A stretch of 64,000 nucleotides of DNA from Thermus albus (GTDB lineage: Bacteria > Deinococcota > Deinococci > Deinococcales > Thermaceae), in the NCBI RefSeq assembly GCF_022760855.1, contig NZ_JAKTNR010000001.1:62001-126000 (forward strand), read 5' to 3'. The translations under genes and the position numbers were made by a program. Shown piece after piece: positions 51,594-60,104 of this stretch; position 1 is the stretch's first letter, and each line of letters opens with the position of its first letter. The notes below the pieces were generated by a model. It made no database searches. It was not told the DNA's origin and saw only the letters and a program-made list of their open reading frames with translations.

Positions 51594-52358
51594 GTGAAAA
51601 GGTGGCTTTTGGTGCTTGGGGTACTGGGTCTAGCCATGGGCTTGGCCCAGGTGCGCACCCTGGACCAGATTAAGCGTTCGGGGGAGATCCGTATCGGTAC
51701 GGAAGGAGAGTTTCCTCCTTTCAACTACTTTGACCAGAAAAACCAGCTCACCGGTTTTGAGATTGACCTGGGGAACGCCCTTGCCAAGAGGTTGGGGCTA
51801 AAGCCCGTTTGGATTACCCAGGCCTTTGATAGCCTTCTCATTCAGCTGAACCAAGGGCGGTTTGACTTCGTCATTGCCTCCCACGGCATCACCGAGGAGC
51901 GGGCCAAGGCCGTGGACTTCACCAATCCCCACTACTGCACGGGCGGGGTTATCGTGAGCAAGAGGGGTGGGCCAAAGACGGCCAAGGACCTCCAGGGCAA
52001 GGTGGTGGGGGTGCAGATTGGCACCACCTATATGGAAGCAGCTCAGAAAATCCCCGGCATCAAGCAGGTGCGCACCTATCAGAAGGACCCCGATGCCCTG
52101 CAGGACCTGTTGGCTGGCCGCCTGGATGCCTGGATCACCGACCGCTTTGTGGCCAAGGAGGCCATCAAGGAGCGCAAGCTGGAAAATACCCTCCAGGTGG
52201 GGGAGCTGGTCTTCCAGGAAAGGGTGGCCATGGCGGTGGCCAAGGGCAACAAGAGCCTGCTTCAGGCCCTTAACCAAGCCCTTGCCGACCTGATGAAGGA
52301 CGGCACCTACGCCCAGATCAGCAAGCAGTGGTTTGGGGAGGACGTGCGCTGCAAGTAG
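51594..52358 (+). CDS. Polar amino-acid ABC transporter substrate-binding protein
   Basis: A 254-residue periplasmic binding protein (SBP_bac_3 family) with signal peptide MKRWLLVLGVLGLAMGLAQ. Binding-site marks are IRIGTEGEFPPFNYFD, LTGFEIDLGNALAKRLG, FDFVIASHGITEERAKAVDFT and VGVQIGTTY. These point to glutamate, glutamine or another polar amino acid. GTG 51594 follows AAAGGAGGTGG. A terminator-like hairpin separates it from its permease gene. Confidence 0.9.
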   Translation: MKRWLLVLGVLGLAMGLAQVRTLDQIKRSGEIRIGTEGEFPPFNYFDQKNQLTGFEIDLGNALAKRLGLKPVWITQAFDSLLIQLNQGRFDFVIASHGITEERAKAVDFTNPHYCTGGVIVSKRGGPKTAKDLQGKVVGVQIGTTYMEAAQKIPGIKQVRTYQKDPDALQDLLAGRLDAWITDRFVAKEAIKERKLENTLQVGELVFQERVAMAVAKGNKSLLQALNQALADLMKDGTYAQISKQWFGEDVRCK

Positions 52359-52367
52359 GCCTCGTGT

Positions 52368-52401
52368 GGGCCCGGGGTAGTAGGATGCCCTGGGCCCTTT
52401 T
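52368..52401 (+). terminator. Attenuator-like hairpin between binding protein and permease
   Basis: GGGCCCGGGG pairs with CCCTGGGCCC (10 bp, one G-T) around a 10-nt loop, followed by TTTT. Partial termination here would give more binding protein than permease. Confidence 0.65.
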
Positions 52402-52413
52402 CCTGCCTTAACC

Positions 52414-53202
52414 ATGCCCCTTTGGTTGCGGATTCCCCTGCTCCTTGCCCTCCTCATCGGGGGGTATTTCGGCTTGTTTGCCCTTTTGGGCGTGGCATTG
52501 GAGCGTTATTTCCTCCTCATGGGGTTTGGTCCCGAGCGGGCCGCCTCCGCGGGCGCGGCCATGGCCCTGGGGGCGGAGATCACCCTAAAGCTCACTTTGA
52601 TCTCCAGCTTGGCGGGGCTGGTCATCGGTGTGTTTGCCGGGATGTTCCGCCTCTCTCGCCGCCTTTGGGTGCAGCTTCCCGCCAGCTTCTACATCTGGGT
52701 CACCCGCGGCACACCCCTTTTGGTGCAGATCCTCTTCGCCTACAATGCCTTGCCCCTTTTGCTTCAGCCCCTCTGGCCCGCGGCCCAGCAGGTTCTCACC
52801 CCTTACTGGGCGGCTTTCATTGCCCTTTCCTTCAACGTGGGGGCCTACAACGCCGAGGTGGTGCGGGCGGGGATCCAGGCCATCCCCAAGGGGCAGTGGG
52901 AGGCTGCCTGGTCCTTGGGGCTTACCCCAGCGGACACCATGCGCTTTGTGATCCTGCCCCAGGCCTTGCGCATCGTGGTGCCCCCTTTGGTGAACAACGT
53001 GGTGGCCCTTCTCAAGGACTCTTCCCTGGCCAGCGTGATCGCCCTCACCGAGCTAGCCCTTTCCGGGCAGCGCATCATCTCCGCCACCTTCCGGCCCGTG
53101 GAGGTGTACTTGGCGGTGGCCGCCATCTATCTGCTCCTCACCACCATCCTCACCTTTTTTACCAACCTCCTGGAGAAACGCCTCCAGGTGGCCACGCGTT
53201 AG
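52414..53202 (+). CDS. Polar amino-acid ABC transporter permease
   Basis: A 262-residue membrane protein of the HisM/GlnP family. After a first TM (about 5-27) it has the ITLKLTLISSLAGLVIG entry helix and the motif FYIWVTRGTPLLVQI. The EAA loop is EAAWSLGLTPADTMRFVILPQALR. It should pair with the ATPase encoded 3 kb downstream (56237), since no ATPase gene lies next to it. Confidence 0.92.
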   Translation: MPLWLRIPLLLALLIGGYFGLFALLGVALERYFLLMGFGPERAASAGAAMALGAEITLKLTLISSLAGLVIGVFAGMFRLSRRLWVQLPASFYIWVTRGTPLLVQILFAYNALPLLLQPLWPAAQQVLTPYWAAFIALSFNVGAYNAEVVRAGIQAIPKGQWEAAWSLGLTPADTMRFVILPQALRIVVPPLVNNVVALLKDSSLASVIALTELALSGQRIISATFRPVEVYLAVAAIYLLLTTILTFFTNLLEKRLQVATR

Positions 53203-53205
53203 GGC

Positions 53206-53235
53206 TTGCGGCCCGGGGGAAGGTATGGGTATACT
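53206..53235 (+). promoter_or_regulatory. Promoter of the TRAP-TAXI genes
   Basis: TTGCGG (53206-53211), 18 bp, TATACT (53230-53235), 28 nt before the TAXI ATG. It allows the TRAP part to be expressed apart from the ABC part. Confidence 0.55.
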
Positions 53236-53263
53236 GCCTTGGGCGTTAAGGAGGTGTGGGTTT

Positions 53264-54214
53264 ATGCGGACACGGAACCTGTTGTTGGCAGGGCTTGCCT
53301 TTCTAGGTCTGGGCCTAGCCCAGGAGTTTATCACCATTGGCTCGGGTTCCACCACGGGGGTCTACTTCCCCGTGGCCACGGGTATGGCCAAGCTGGTGAA
53401 CGATGCGGGTGTGGGCATCCGGGCCAATGCCCGTTCCACTGGCGGAAGCGTGGCCAACATCAACGCCATCGCCGCCGGGGAGTTTGAGATGGCCTTGGCC
53501 CAGAACGACATCGCCTACTATGCCTACCAAGGGTGTTGCATCACGGCCTTTGACGGCAAGCCGGTGAAGGGCATCCGGGCCTTGGCAGCCCTTTACCCCG
53601 AGGTGGTGCATATCGTGGCCCGGGCGGATGCGGGCATCCGCACCGTGGCCGACCTCAAGGGCAAGCGGGTGGTGGTGGGCGACGTGGGCTCGGGCACTGA
53701 GCAGAACGCCCGGCAGATCCTCGAGGCCTACGGCCTCCGCTTTGAGGACCTGGGCCAGGCCATCCGGGTGAGCGCCACCCAGGGCATCCAGCTCATGCAG
53801 GACAAGCGGGCGGATGCCCTTTTCTACACCGTGGGCCTGGGGGCTAGCGCCATCCAGCAGCTGGCCTTGACCACGCCCATCACCCTGGTGGCGGTGGACC
53901 TGGCCAAGGTGCAGGCCATCGCCAAGAAGTACCCCTTCTACGTGGGCTTCAACATTCCCGGGGGGACCTACAAGGGGGTGGACGTGACCACGCCCACGGT
54001 GGCGGTGCAGGCTATGCTCATCGCCTCGGAGAAGCTTTCCCCCGATACCGTATACAGGTTCATGAAGGCGGTCTTCGGCAACCCGGAGGCCTTTAAGAAG
54101 ATCCATCCCAATCTGGAGCGTTTCTTCAGCCTCCAGAAGGCGGCGAAAGGTCTTCCCATTCCCTTGCATCCGGGGGCGGAGCGCTTCTACAAGGAGATTG
54201 GGGTCCTCAAGTAG
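53264..54214 (+). CDS. TAXI-family TRAP transporter substrate-binding protein
   Basis: A 316-residue periplasmic binding protein with signal peptide MRTRNLLLAGLAFLGLGLAQ. It carries the TAXI signature region FITIGSGSTTGVYFPVATGMA, ANARSTGGSVANINAI, DVGSGTEQNARQIL and the C-terminal AMLIASEKLSPDTVY. A T. thermophilus homologue has been crystallised with glutamate or glutamine bound (described as a GluR0-like ligand-binding core), so glutamate is the likely ligand. ATG 53264 follows AAGGAGGTG. Confidence 0.94.
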   Translation: MRTRNLLLAGLAFLGLGLAQEFITIGSGSTTGVYFPVATGMAKLVNDAGVGIRANARSTGGSVANINAIAAGEFEMALAQNDIAYYAYQGCCITAFDGKPVKGIRALAALYPEVVHIVARADAGIRTVADLKGKRVVVGDVGSGTEQNARQILEAYGLRFEDLGQAIRVSATQGIQLMQDKRADALFYTVGLGASAIQQLALTTPITLVAVDLAKVQAIAKKYPFYVGFNIPGGTYKGVDVTTPTVAVQAMLIASEKLSPDTVYRFMKAVFGNPEAFKKIHPNLERFFSLQKAAKGLPIPLHPGAERFYKEIGVLK

Positions 54215-54232
54215 GCGCTTGGCTAGACCCTG

Positions 54233-54256
54233 GGGGCCCCGCCTGGGGCCCCTTTT
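54233..54256 (+). terminator. Attenuator-like hairpin between TAXI and TRAP permease genes
   Basis: Two copies of the palindrome GGGGCCCC (54233-54240 and 54245-54252) pair across a GCCT loop and are followed by TTTT. It has the same position and likely role as the hairpin at 52368. Confidence 0.7.
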
Positions 54257-54269
54257 GCCTGGAGGAAGC

Positions 54270-56240
54270 ATGGACAATGCCTCGTTGCTGGTGGAGGAAA
54301 GCGAGCTGGGGGGGCGGAGGCCCAAGGGAGGTAGCCGGTACCTCCTCTTCGGCCTGGGAGTCATCTGGAGCCTTTTCCAGCTTTGGGCCACCGAGCTGGG
54401 TACCCTGGACCCCATGCGGCTCAGGGCGGTCCACCTAGCCTTTGCCCTGGCCTTAGCCTTTCTCGCTTACCCGGGGAGGCGGGGTCCGAGGGATCGCATT
54501 CCCCTACTGGATTGGGTCCTGGCCCTTCTTGGGGTGGTGGGGGCCCTCTACGTGGTCTGGGATTACTACGGCATCACCCAGCTCAGGGGGGGTATTCCCA
54601 GCCACCGGGATGTCTACCTGGGGACCCTAACCCTTCTGGTCCTCTTCCTGGCGGCCTGGAGGGTGGTGGGGCCGGCTTTGCCCATCATCGCTTCGGTTTT
54701 CGTCCTCTACGCCCTCACGGGGCCCAAGGGGCTTCTGCCCTTTACCCTTCCTCCCTGGCTCCAGCTCCATGCGGGCAGCCAGTGGGGCCAGCTCATGGGG
54801 CAGCTTTACACCACCGCCGAGGGCATCTGGGGGGTGCCCTTGGGGGTTTCCGCCACCTTTGTCTTCCTTTTCGTCCTGTTTGGGGCCCTTTTGGAGAAGG
54901 CGGGGGCGGGGCACTTTTTCATACAGGTGGCCTATGCCCTTCTGGGCCACTTCCGCGGGGGGCCGGCCAAGGCGGCGGTGGTGGCCAGCGCCCTCACGGG
55001 GGTGGTCTCGGGGAGCTCGGTTTCCAACGTGGTCACCACCGGGACCTTCACCATCCCGCTGATGAAGCGGGTGGGCTATCCGCCGGAGAAGGCGGGGGCG
55101 GTGGAGGTGGCCAGCTCCTCCAACGGCCAGCTGATGCCCCCGGTGATGGGGGCGGCCGCCTTCATCATGGCGGAGTTTTTGGGGATTCCCTATAGCCAGC
55201 TGATCCTCATTGCCTTGATCCCCGCGGTGTTAGCCTACGCCACCTTGTTCATCACCGTGCACCTCGAGGCCCTTCACCTGGGCCTGAAGGGGGTGCCGCG
55301 TTCGGAGCTTCCTCCCGTGGGCCCCATTCTGCGTTCGGGTTTCCACTACCTGTTGCCCCTTGTCTACCTGATCTACGCCCTGGTGGGCTTGCGCCTTACG
55401 CCCGAGCGGGCAGCCCTGAACACCGTCTTTTTCATGCTACTTCTCATCCTTCTCCAGGAGGTGTGGCGGGCCCGGAGGAGTGGGGTGGGCTTGGGCTTTG
55501 GCCTGGTGCGGGGTGGGAGGCTCATCCTGGAGGGCCTCGAGGCGGGGGCCAGGGGCATGGTGGGCATCGCCTTGGCCACGGCCAGCGCCGGGGTCATCGT
55601 GGGCATCGTCACCATGACCGGGATTGGCTTTGGCCTCACGGACATTGTGGAGCGCCTTTCGGGGGGAAACCTTATCCTGGTCCTGATCCTGGCCCAGATC
55701 ACCAGCCTCCTCCTGGGCATGGGCCTTCCCACCACCGCCAACTACATCGTCATGGCCTCCTTGGTGGTGCCGGTGGTGCTCCAGTTGGCGGAGAAGGCCG
55801 GGTATGCGGTGCCTCCCGTGGCCGCCCACATGTTCGTCTTTTACTTCGGCATCATGGCCGACTCCACCCCTCCCGTGGCCTTGGCCGCCTATGCCGCCAG
55901 CGCCATCGCCAAGTCGGATTTCTGGAAAACGGCGGTCCAGGGTTTCGTGTATGAGCTTCGCACCGCCCTGCTTGCCTACATGTTCTTCTTCAGCCCCAAA
56001 CTTCTTCTTCTGGGGGTGGAAAGCCTGGGAGAGGGGGTGGGGATCGTCCTTTCCGCCCTTTTGGGCATGACCGCCTTCAGCGCCAGCCTGGTGGGCTTCC
56101 TGCACAAGCGCACCACCCTCCTGGAGAGGGCCCTTCTCATGGCGGCCGCCCTCACCCTGGTGGTGCCCGGCCTCCTTACGGATGCCATAGGCCTGGCGCT
56201 CTTCCTCCTGGTCTACGCCATACAGCGGGTGAGAAAATGA
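54270..56240 (+). CDS. TRAP transporter fused membrane subunit (DctQM type)
   Basis: A 656-residue membrane protein with many helices. It combines the small (Q) and large (M) TRAP subunits, as usual for TAXI systems. Conserved text includes [54 protein letters not shown] and [17 protein letters not shown]. It imports the TAXI ligand using an ion gradient. ATG 54270 follows a GGAGG site. Its TGA overlaps the ATPase ATG (ATGA), so an ion-driven permease and an ABC ATPase are translationally coupled. Confidence 0.95.
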   Translation: MDNASLLVEESELGGRRPKGGSRYLLFGLGVIWSLFQLWATELGTLDPMRLRAVHLAFALALAFLAYPGRRGPRDRIPLLDWVLALLGVVGALYVVWDYYGITQLRGGIPSHRDVYLGTLTLLVLFLAAWRVVGPALPIIASVFVLYALTGPKGLLPFTLPPWLQLHAGSQWGQLMGQLYTTAEGIWGVPLGVSATFVFLFVLFGALLEKAGAGHFFIQVAYALLGHFRGGPAKAAVVASALTGVVSGSSVSNVVTTGTFTIPLMKRVGYPPEKAGAVEVASSSNGQLMPPVMGAAAFIMAEFLGIPYSQLILIALIPAVLAYATLFITVHLEALHLGLKGVPRSELPPVGPILRSGFHYLLPLVYLIYALVGLRLTPERAALNTVFFMLLLILLQEVWRARRSGVGLGFGLVRGGRLILEGLEAGARGMVGIALATASAGVIVGIVTMTGIGFGLTDIVERLSGGNLILVLILAQITSLLLGMGLPTTANYIVMASLVVPVVLQLAEKAGYAVPPVAAHMFVFYFGIMADSTPPVALAAYAASAIAKSDFWKTAVQGFVYELRTALLAYMFFFSPKLLLLGVESLGEGVGIVLSALLGMTAFSASLVGFLHKRTTLLERALLMAAALTLVVPGLLTDAIGLALFLLVYAIQRVRK

Positions 56241-56980
56241 AAGCGGTGGACCCCATCATCCGCATCCACAACCTGCACAAGTGGTTTGGCCCCCTGCACG
56301 TGCTCAAGGGGATCCACCTGGAGGTGGCTCCTGGGGAGAAGCTGGTGATCATCGGCCCCTCGGGCTCGGGGAAGAGCACCCTGATCCGGTGCATCAATCG
56401 TCTGGAGGACTTCCAGGAGGGGGAGGTGGTGGTGGACGGGCTTAACGTGAAGGACGAAAGGGCCCTAAGGCAGGTGCGGCGGGAGGTGGGGATGGTCTTC
56501 CAGCAGTTCAACCTGTTTCCCCACCTGACGGTGTTGGAGAACATCACCCTGGCCCCCATGCGGGTGCGGGGGTGGCCGAGGGAGAAGGCGGAGGGCAAGG
56601 CCTTGGAACTTTTGGAGCGGGTGGGGATTCTGGACCAGGCCAGGAAGTACCCAGCCCAGCTTTCAGGGGGGCAGCAGCAGCGGGTGGCCATCGCCCGGGC
56701 CTTGGCCATGGAGCCCAAGGTGATGCTGTTTGATGAGCCCACGAGTGCTTTGGACCCGGAGATGGTGGGGGAGGTGTTGGACGTGATGCGGGACCTGGCC
56801 CGTGGGGGGATGACCATGCTGGTGGTGACCCACGAGATGGGCTTTGCCCGGGAGGTGGCGGACCGGGTGATCTTCATGGACGGGGGCCAGATCGTGGAGG
56901 AGGGGAGGCCGGGGGAGATCTTCACCCAGCCCAAGGAGGGGAGGACCCGGGCCTTCCTGGAGCGGGTGCTCCACCACTAG
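56237..56980 (+). CDS. Polar amino-acid ABC transporter ATPase (GlnQ/HisP-like)
   Basis: A 247-residue ATPase. Walker A is [21 protein letters not shown]-loop [12 protein letters not shown], signature [15 protein letters not shown], Walker [15 protein letters not shown] and switch [15 protein letters not shown]. These are family-specific for polar amino-acid importers, so its partners should be the permease at 52414 and binding protein at 51594. TRAP systems need no ATPase. Confidence 0.95.
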   Translation: MKAVDPIIRIHNLHKWFGPLHVLKGIHLEVAPGEKLVIIGPSGSGKSTLIRCINRLEDFQEGEVVVDGLNVKDERALRQVRREVGMVFQQFNLFPHLTVLENITLAPMRVRGWPREKAEGKALELLERVGILDQARKYPAQLSGGQQQRVAIARALAMEPKVMLFDEPTSALDPEMVGEVLDVMRDLARGGMTMLVVTHEMGFAREVADRVIFMDGGQIVEEGRPGEIFTQPKEGRTRAFLERVLHH

Positions 56981-56982
56981 CC

Positions 56983-57402
56983 ATGCCTGGTCCTAGGCTT
57001 GGCCAGGGGCTTTGGGAGGCCTTACGAGCCCTGCAAGACCCCAAGGCACCCCCGGCCTTGCGGTTAAGGGGACTGAGGCTCTATGCGGGATTTCTCCTCT
57101 CCCTTCAAGGGCTCTTGCTCCTCCTTCTGGCCTGGGTGCTTCCCCGGGCGGCGCACCCCTTTCTGTGGGCCTTGGCCTTAGGAGGAGGCGCATGGCTTCT
57201 GGCCCAGGCCCAGGGGACCTTGGGACAGGAGGAGCCCTTGGCTCCCTTGGTGGCCGTGGGTTTGGGGGCCGCCCTTTTCTTTTTCCTGGGGGTGATGGGC
57301 CTTCTTCTTTGGCCTGGGGGCTCCCTGCTTTGGGGATTGGGGATGGCGGGCTTCGCCTACCTCTGGCGCCGGGCCGCCTTAGCCTTAACCCAAGGGGGCT
57401 AA
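56983..57402 (+). CDS. Membrane protein, hypothetical
   Basis: A 139-residue protein with about four hydrophobic segments (AGFLLSLQGLLLLLLAWVL, FLWALALGGGAWLLA, LVAVGLGAALFFFLGVMGLLL, LWGLGMAGFAYLW). No recognisable family. It begins 2 nt after the ATPase stop and may be the last gene of that operon. It overlaps the convergent patatin gene by 4 nt. Confidence 0.65.
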   Translation: MPGPRLGQGLWEALRALQDPKAPPALRLRGLRLYAGFLLSLQGLLLLLLAWVLPRAAHPFLWALALGGGAWLLAQAQGTLGQEEPLAPLVAVGLGAALFFFLGVMGLLLWPGGSLLWGLGMAGFAYLWRRAALALTQGG

Positions 57403-58238
57403 GGCCGGACCCTCAGGGCGAGGGCTAGGTCTTTTAGGCGAATCTGGGCTAAGGCGCGGATTTCCTTTAGGCGTTCCTGGGCCCGCTTTCTGCCAAGCTC
57501 ATAGACCAAGGGGATTTTTTCGTGGTCAAAGGTGTCAATGGCCATGGGGGGATTGAGGGCCAGGACCAGGTCGGCCTCTCGCAGGGCCCGGTCCTTCAGC
57601 CGTCTGCGGCTGGCCTCGCCCGCAAGGAGGGCGGCTTCCAAGGCGGTCTTAGGGCCTTCCTGGGGTGGGGGGTTGGATACGTCCACGGCCACCACCTTGG
57701 GAAAGAGGGCCTTGGCCGCCCCTACGGGCACCTTCTCGGCCACATCCCCGTCCACCAAAAGCCTACCTTCCCAAGTTACCGGGGGAAAGAGGCCGGGTAT
57801 GGCCATGCTGGCCAGGACGGCCCTCCACACGGGTCCCTTGCGGAGGACGATGGTCTCCCCGGTGAGGAGATCCGCCGCTTGGATGGCCAGGGGGATGGGG
57901 CTATCCTCGAGGCGGGCTTCCCCAAAAAGGCCCTGCAATCCCGTGGCGAGCCTTTCCGCTTCAAAAAGGTGGGGACGGCGGAAGGCGGAGAATAGCTTGG
58001 CCAGGGTCCGGAGGTTACCGCCTCGGCGGAGGCCGGCGATCTCCCGGTCAAAGATGGCCTCGTGTACCCTCCAGGGGTCCTTGTGGCCAAAGGCATAGGC
58101 GGCAGCGGCCAAGGCGCCCGCAGAGCTTCCCGCAAGCCCCCGGATGGGGATTCTGGCCTCCTCCAACACCGCCAACACCCCCAGGTGGGCGTACCCGCGG
58201 ACACCACCGCCACCTAAGGCTATGGCTACGCCATACAC
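57399..58238 (-). CDS. Patatin-like phospholipase
   Basis: A 279-residue lipid acyl hydrolase. The oxyanion hole is LGGGGVRGYAHLGVL, the nucleophile elbow GSSAGAL and the catalytic Asp is in LLVDGDVAEKVPV. It resembles the RssA/YlbK branch. The GTG start lies 2 nt after the stop of the HTH gene upstream, so it may be co-transcribed with the PIN/HTH pair. Without that link it looks like an ordinary housekeeping esterase. Confidence 0.9.
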   Translation of the reverse strand: MYGVAIALGGGGVRGYAHLGVLAVLEEARIPIRGLAGSSAGALAAAAYAFGHKDPWRVHEAIFDREIAGLRRGGNLRTLAKLFSAFRRPHLFEAERLATGLQGLFGEARLEDSPIPLAIQAADLLTGETIVLRKGPVWRAVLASMAIPGLFPPVTWEGRLLVDGDVAEKVPVGAAKALFPKVVAVDVSNPPPQEGPKTALEAALLAGEASRRRLKDRALREADLVLALNPPMAIDTFDHEKIPLVYELGRKRAQERLKEIRALAQIRLKDLALALRVRP

Positions 58239-58240
58239 GG

Positions 58241-58654
58241 CTAGTAACCAAGACCCAGTTCTTGGGCTTCCTCGGTCAGCTCCTTGAGGATTCTTTCACC
58301 TTCCTGCCGGCTCCTTTCTTTGTACGCCAGCAAATCCCGAGCTTTAATCCGCCTGTGGGTACCTACCTTACGGTACGGTATCTTGCCCTCTTCTAGAAGA
58401 CGGATAAGGTAGGGCCGGGAAATCCCTAGCAAGTCCGCGGCTTGTTGCGTGGTGAGCTCAGCTTCAAGAGGGACGACCACCACGGGCTCTCCGCTAGCCA
58501 AGGGCTCGAGGTAGCGTTGCAGGGCCTCTAACAGGCCAGGGGTCAAAGGGAGGGTATAGTCGCTGATCCTAAGCGCGTTGCCTTGAGAAAGGGCGCTCAG
58601 AAGGGCGCGGATTTCCTTCTGTTCTGCTGGATTTACCGACACGGGCACCAACAT
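58241..58654 (-). CDS. Excisionase-family HTH protein, probable antitoxin
   Basis: A 137-residue protein with an N-terminal region (about 1-65) likely to contact the toxin. A MerR/excisionase-type HTH follows (about 68-112, LTTQQAADLLGISRPYLIRLLEEG and PYRKVGTHRRI), then a charged tail. Such proteins are commonly the antitoxins of PIN-domain nucleases. The codon choice is less GC-rich than the neighbours. Its own promoter with a tandem repeat lies directly upstream; the ATG is 9 nt after the -10 with no ribosome site. Confidence 0.85.
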   Translation of the reverse strand: MLVPVSVNPAEQKEIRALLSALSQGNALRISDYTLPLTPGLLEALQRYLEPLASGEPVVVVPLEAELTTQQAADLLGISRPYLIRLLEEGKIPYRKVGTHRRIKARDLLAYKERSRQEGERILKELTEEAQELGLGY

Positions 58655-58663
58655 AGCAACCCC

Positions 58664-58693
58664 ATAGTAGCATATAAACGCAACAAACGCAAC
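58664..58693 (-). promoter_or_regulatory. Antitoxin promoter with tandem 9-bp repeat
   Basis: On the minus strand TTGCGT (58692-58687), 17 bp, TACTAT (58669-58664) with TGC in front. Two perfect tandem copies of GTTGCGTTT (58693-58676) cover the -35 and are a likely operator for autoregulation by the HTH protein. Confidence 0.7.
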
Positions 58694-58700
58694 ACCCTAT

Positions 58701-59306
58701 CTAGAGCATATTGCGGAACTCCTTTACGGCCTGCGCGAAGCGTCTCAAGCCGGATCGCTCAAGGCTAGCCAGAAAATCCTCTTGGCTCAAGGGGGGGTTC
58801 TTCAGGTGCGCTCTTTGCTCCCTTAACACATCCAGGAGCTCTTTGGGGATTCCCCTTTTTCTGATGAGGAGATCCATAATCTCCATCAGGTATTCGTCGG
58901 GATGGTAGGCTATAAGGTCCCAACGTTCCAGAATCTCCTGGGGGAAATCCTTTGTATTAAAGGTCAGGATGGCCTCGGCCTTGCCCACTATGGCTGCGGC
59001 CACCACGTGGCGGTCGTTTTCGTCAGGAATATCAATGTACGCAAGCAGGTACTCGTAATCGGTTACTAGGGGCTCCTGACTTTCCAGCGCATCGGCCATT
59101 CGCAAGGGTATCTTCCTTAAGCCTTGTAAGCTGAGTTCGGGCCGCCTTTTTACAAGGTTTTCTATCCACTCATCGTGGACCTTCTGGTTCCAACGTAAGC
59201 GAATAAGGCCTTTTAGGGCCAACCGCATGAAAATGTCTCGGATAGGAGCGGGATAGAGAACGCACGCATCTAAAAAAACCACGTGGGGTAGGGGTGGGCG
59301 GTTCAT
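58701..59306 (-). CDS. PIN-domain ribonuclease, probable toxin
   Basis: A 201-residue PIN-domain protein, long for the class. The acidic residues appear in VVFLDACVLYP, the DENDRHVVAAAI region and LTFNTKDFP, which fit a magnesium-dependent RNase site. It lies upstream of its presumed antitoxin, the reverse of the usual order. Composition is noticeably less GC-rich. A -10-like TATCAT 7 nt before the ATG suggests a leaderless transcript. Confidence 0.85.
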   Translation of the reverse strand: MNRPPLPHVVFLDACVLYPAPIRDIFMRLALKGLIRLRWNQKVHDEWIENLVKRRPELSLQGLRKIPLRMADALESQEPLVTDYEYLLAYIDIPDENDRHVVAAAIVGKAEAILTFNTKDFPQEILERWDLIAYHPDEYLMEIMDLLIRKRGIPKELLDVLREQRAHLKNPPLSQEDFLASLERSGLRRFAQAVKEFRNML

Positions 59307-59312
59307 GGGATT

Positions 59313-59319
59313 TATGATA
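59313..59319. promoter_or_regulatory. Overlapping divergent -10 elements (trpC / PIN toxin)
   Basis: TATGAT on the plus strand (59313-59318, 8 nt before trpC ATG) and TATCAT on the minus strand (59319-59314, 7 nt before the PIN ATG) share five bases. The -35 regions are weak on both sides. Confidence 0.4.
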
Positions 59320-59326
59320 TAGGGGC

Positions 59327-60100
59327 ATGCGTGGTCGGCCTAATCTTGACCAAGTGAGCGGAGTACTGGGGGCCATTGCCCGCAGGCGGGCCGAGGAGGT
59401 GGTGCCCCGCCCCCTTCCCCCTTTTCCCGAAACCCTGCCCTCCTTCCGGGAGGCCCTTCTCCAGCCAGGGCTTTCCGTCATCGCCGAGGTGAAGAAGGCG
59501 AGCCCTTCGCAAGGAGCCATTAGGGAGATAGACCCCGCCGAGGCGGCCCAGGCCTACGCCCGGGGTGGGGCCAGGGCCATCAGCGTCCTTACGGAGCCCC
59601 ACCGCTTTGGGGGTAGCCTCGAGGACCTCCTTCGGGTCCGCCAGGCGGTGGACCTACCCCTTTTGCGCAAGGACTTCGTGGTGGACCCCTTCATGCTAAA
59701 GGAGGCCCGGGCCTATGGGGCCAGCGCCGTCCTCCTCATCGTGGCCCTCTTGGGGGAGCTCACAGGGGCCTATTTGGAGGAAGCAAAAAAGCTTGGTCTG
59801 GACGCCCTGGTGGAGGTGCACACGGAAGAGGAACTGGAGCTAGCCCTCGAGGCGGGGGCCAGTATCGTGGGCATCAACAACCGCAACCTCACCACCTTGG
59901 AGATTGACCTGGCCACGGCCCCGAGGCTCGGCCGTTTAGCCCGGAGGAGGGGGTTTAGCGGGGTCTTGGTGGCGGAATCGGGGTATTCCCGCAAGGCGGA
60001 GCTGAAGGCTTTGGAAGGGCTCTTTGATGCTGTTCTCATCGGCACCAGCCTCATGCGAAGCCCAAGCCTGGAGGAGGCCCTAAGGGCCTTGGTAGGATAA
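59327..60100 (+). CDS. trpC: Indole-3-glycerol phosphate synthase
   Basis: A 257-residue (beta/alpha)8 enzyme of tryptophan synthesis. Catalytic and binding blocks are [14 protein letters not shown] (lysine), [26 protein letters not shown] (lysine), [22 protein letters not shown] and LVAESGYS. The length matches the T. thermophilus enzyme (254). It is followed by hisA after 4 nt. Confidence 0.97.
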   Translation: MRGRPNLDQVSGVLGAIARRRAEEVVPRPLPPFPETLPSFREALLQPGLSVIAEVKKASPSQGAIREIDPAEAAQAYARGGARAISVLTEPHRFGGSLEDLLRVRQAVDLPLLRKDFVVDPFMLKEARAYGASAVLLIVALLGELTGAYLEEAKKLGLDALVEVHTEEELELALEAGASIVGINNRNLTTLEIDLATAPRLGRLARRRGFSGVLVAESGYSRKAELKALEGLFDAVLIGTSLMRSPSLEEALRALVG

Positions 60101-60104
60101 CTCC

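Noticed and set aside
58676..58693. Tandem repeat considered as a CRISPR or mobile-element repeat
   Set aside because: Only two 9-bp copies without spacers; placement over a -35 element points to an operator.
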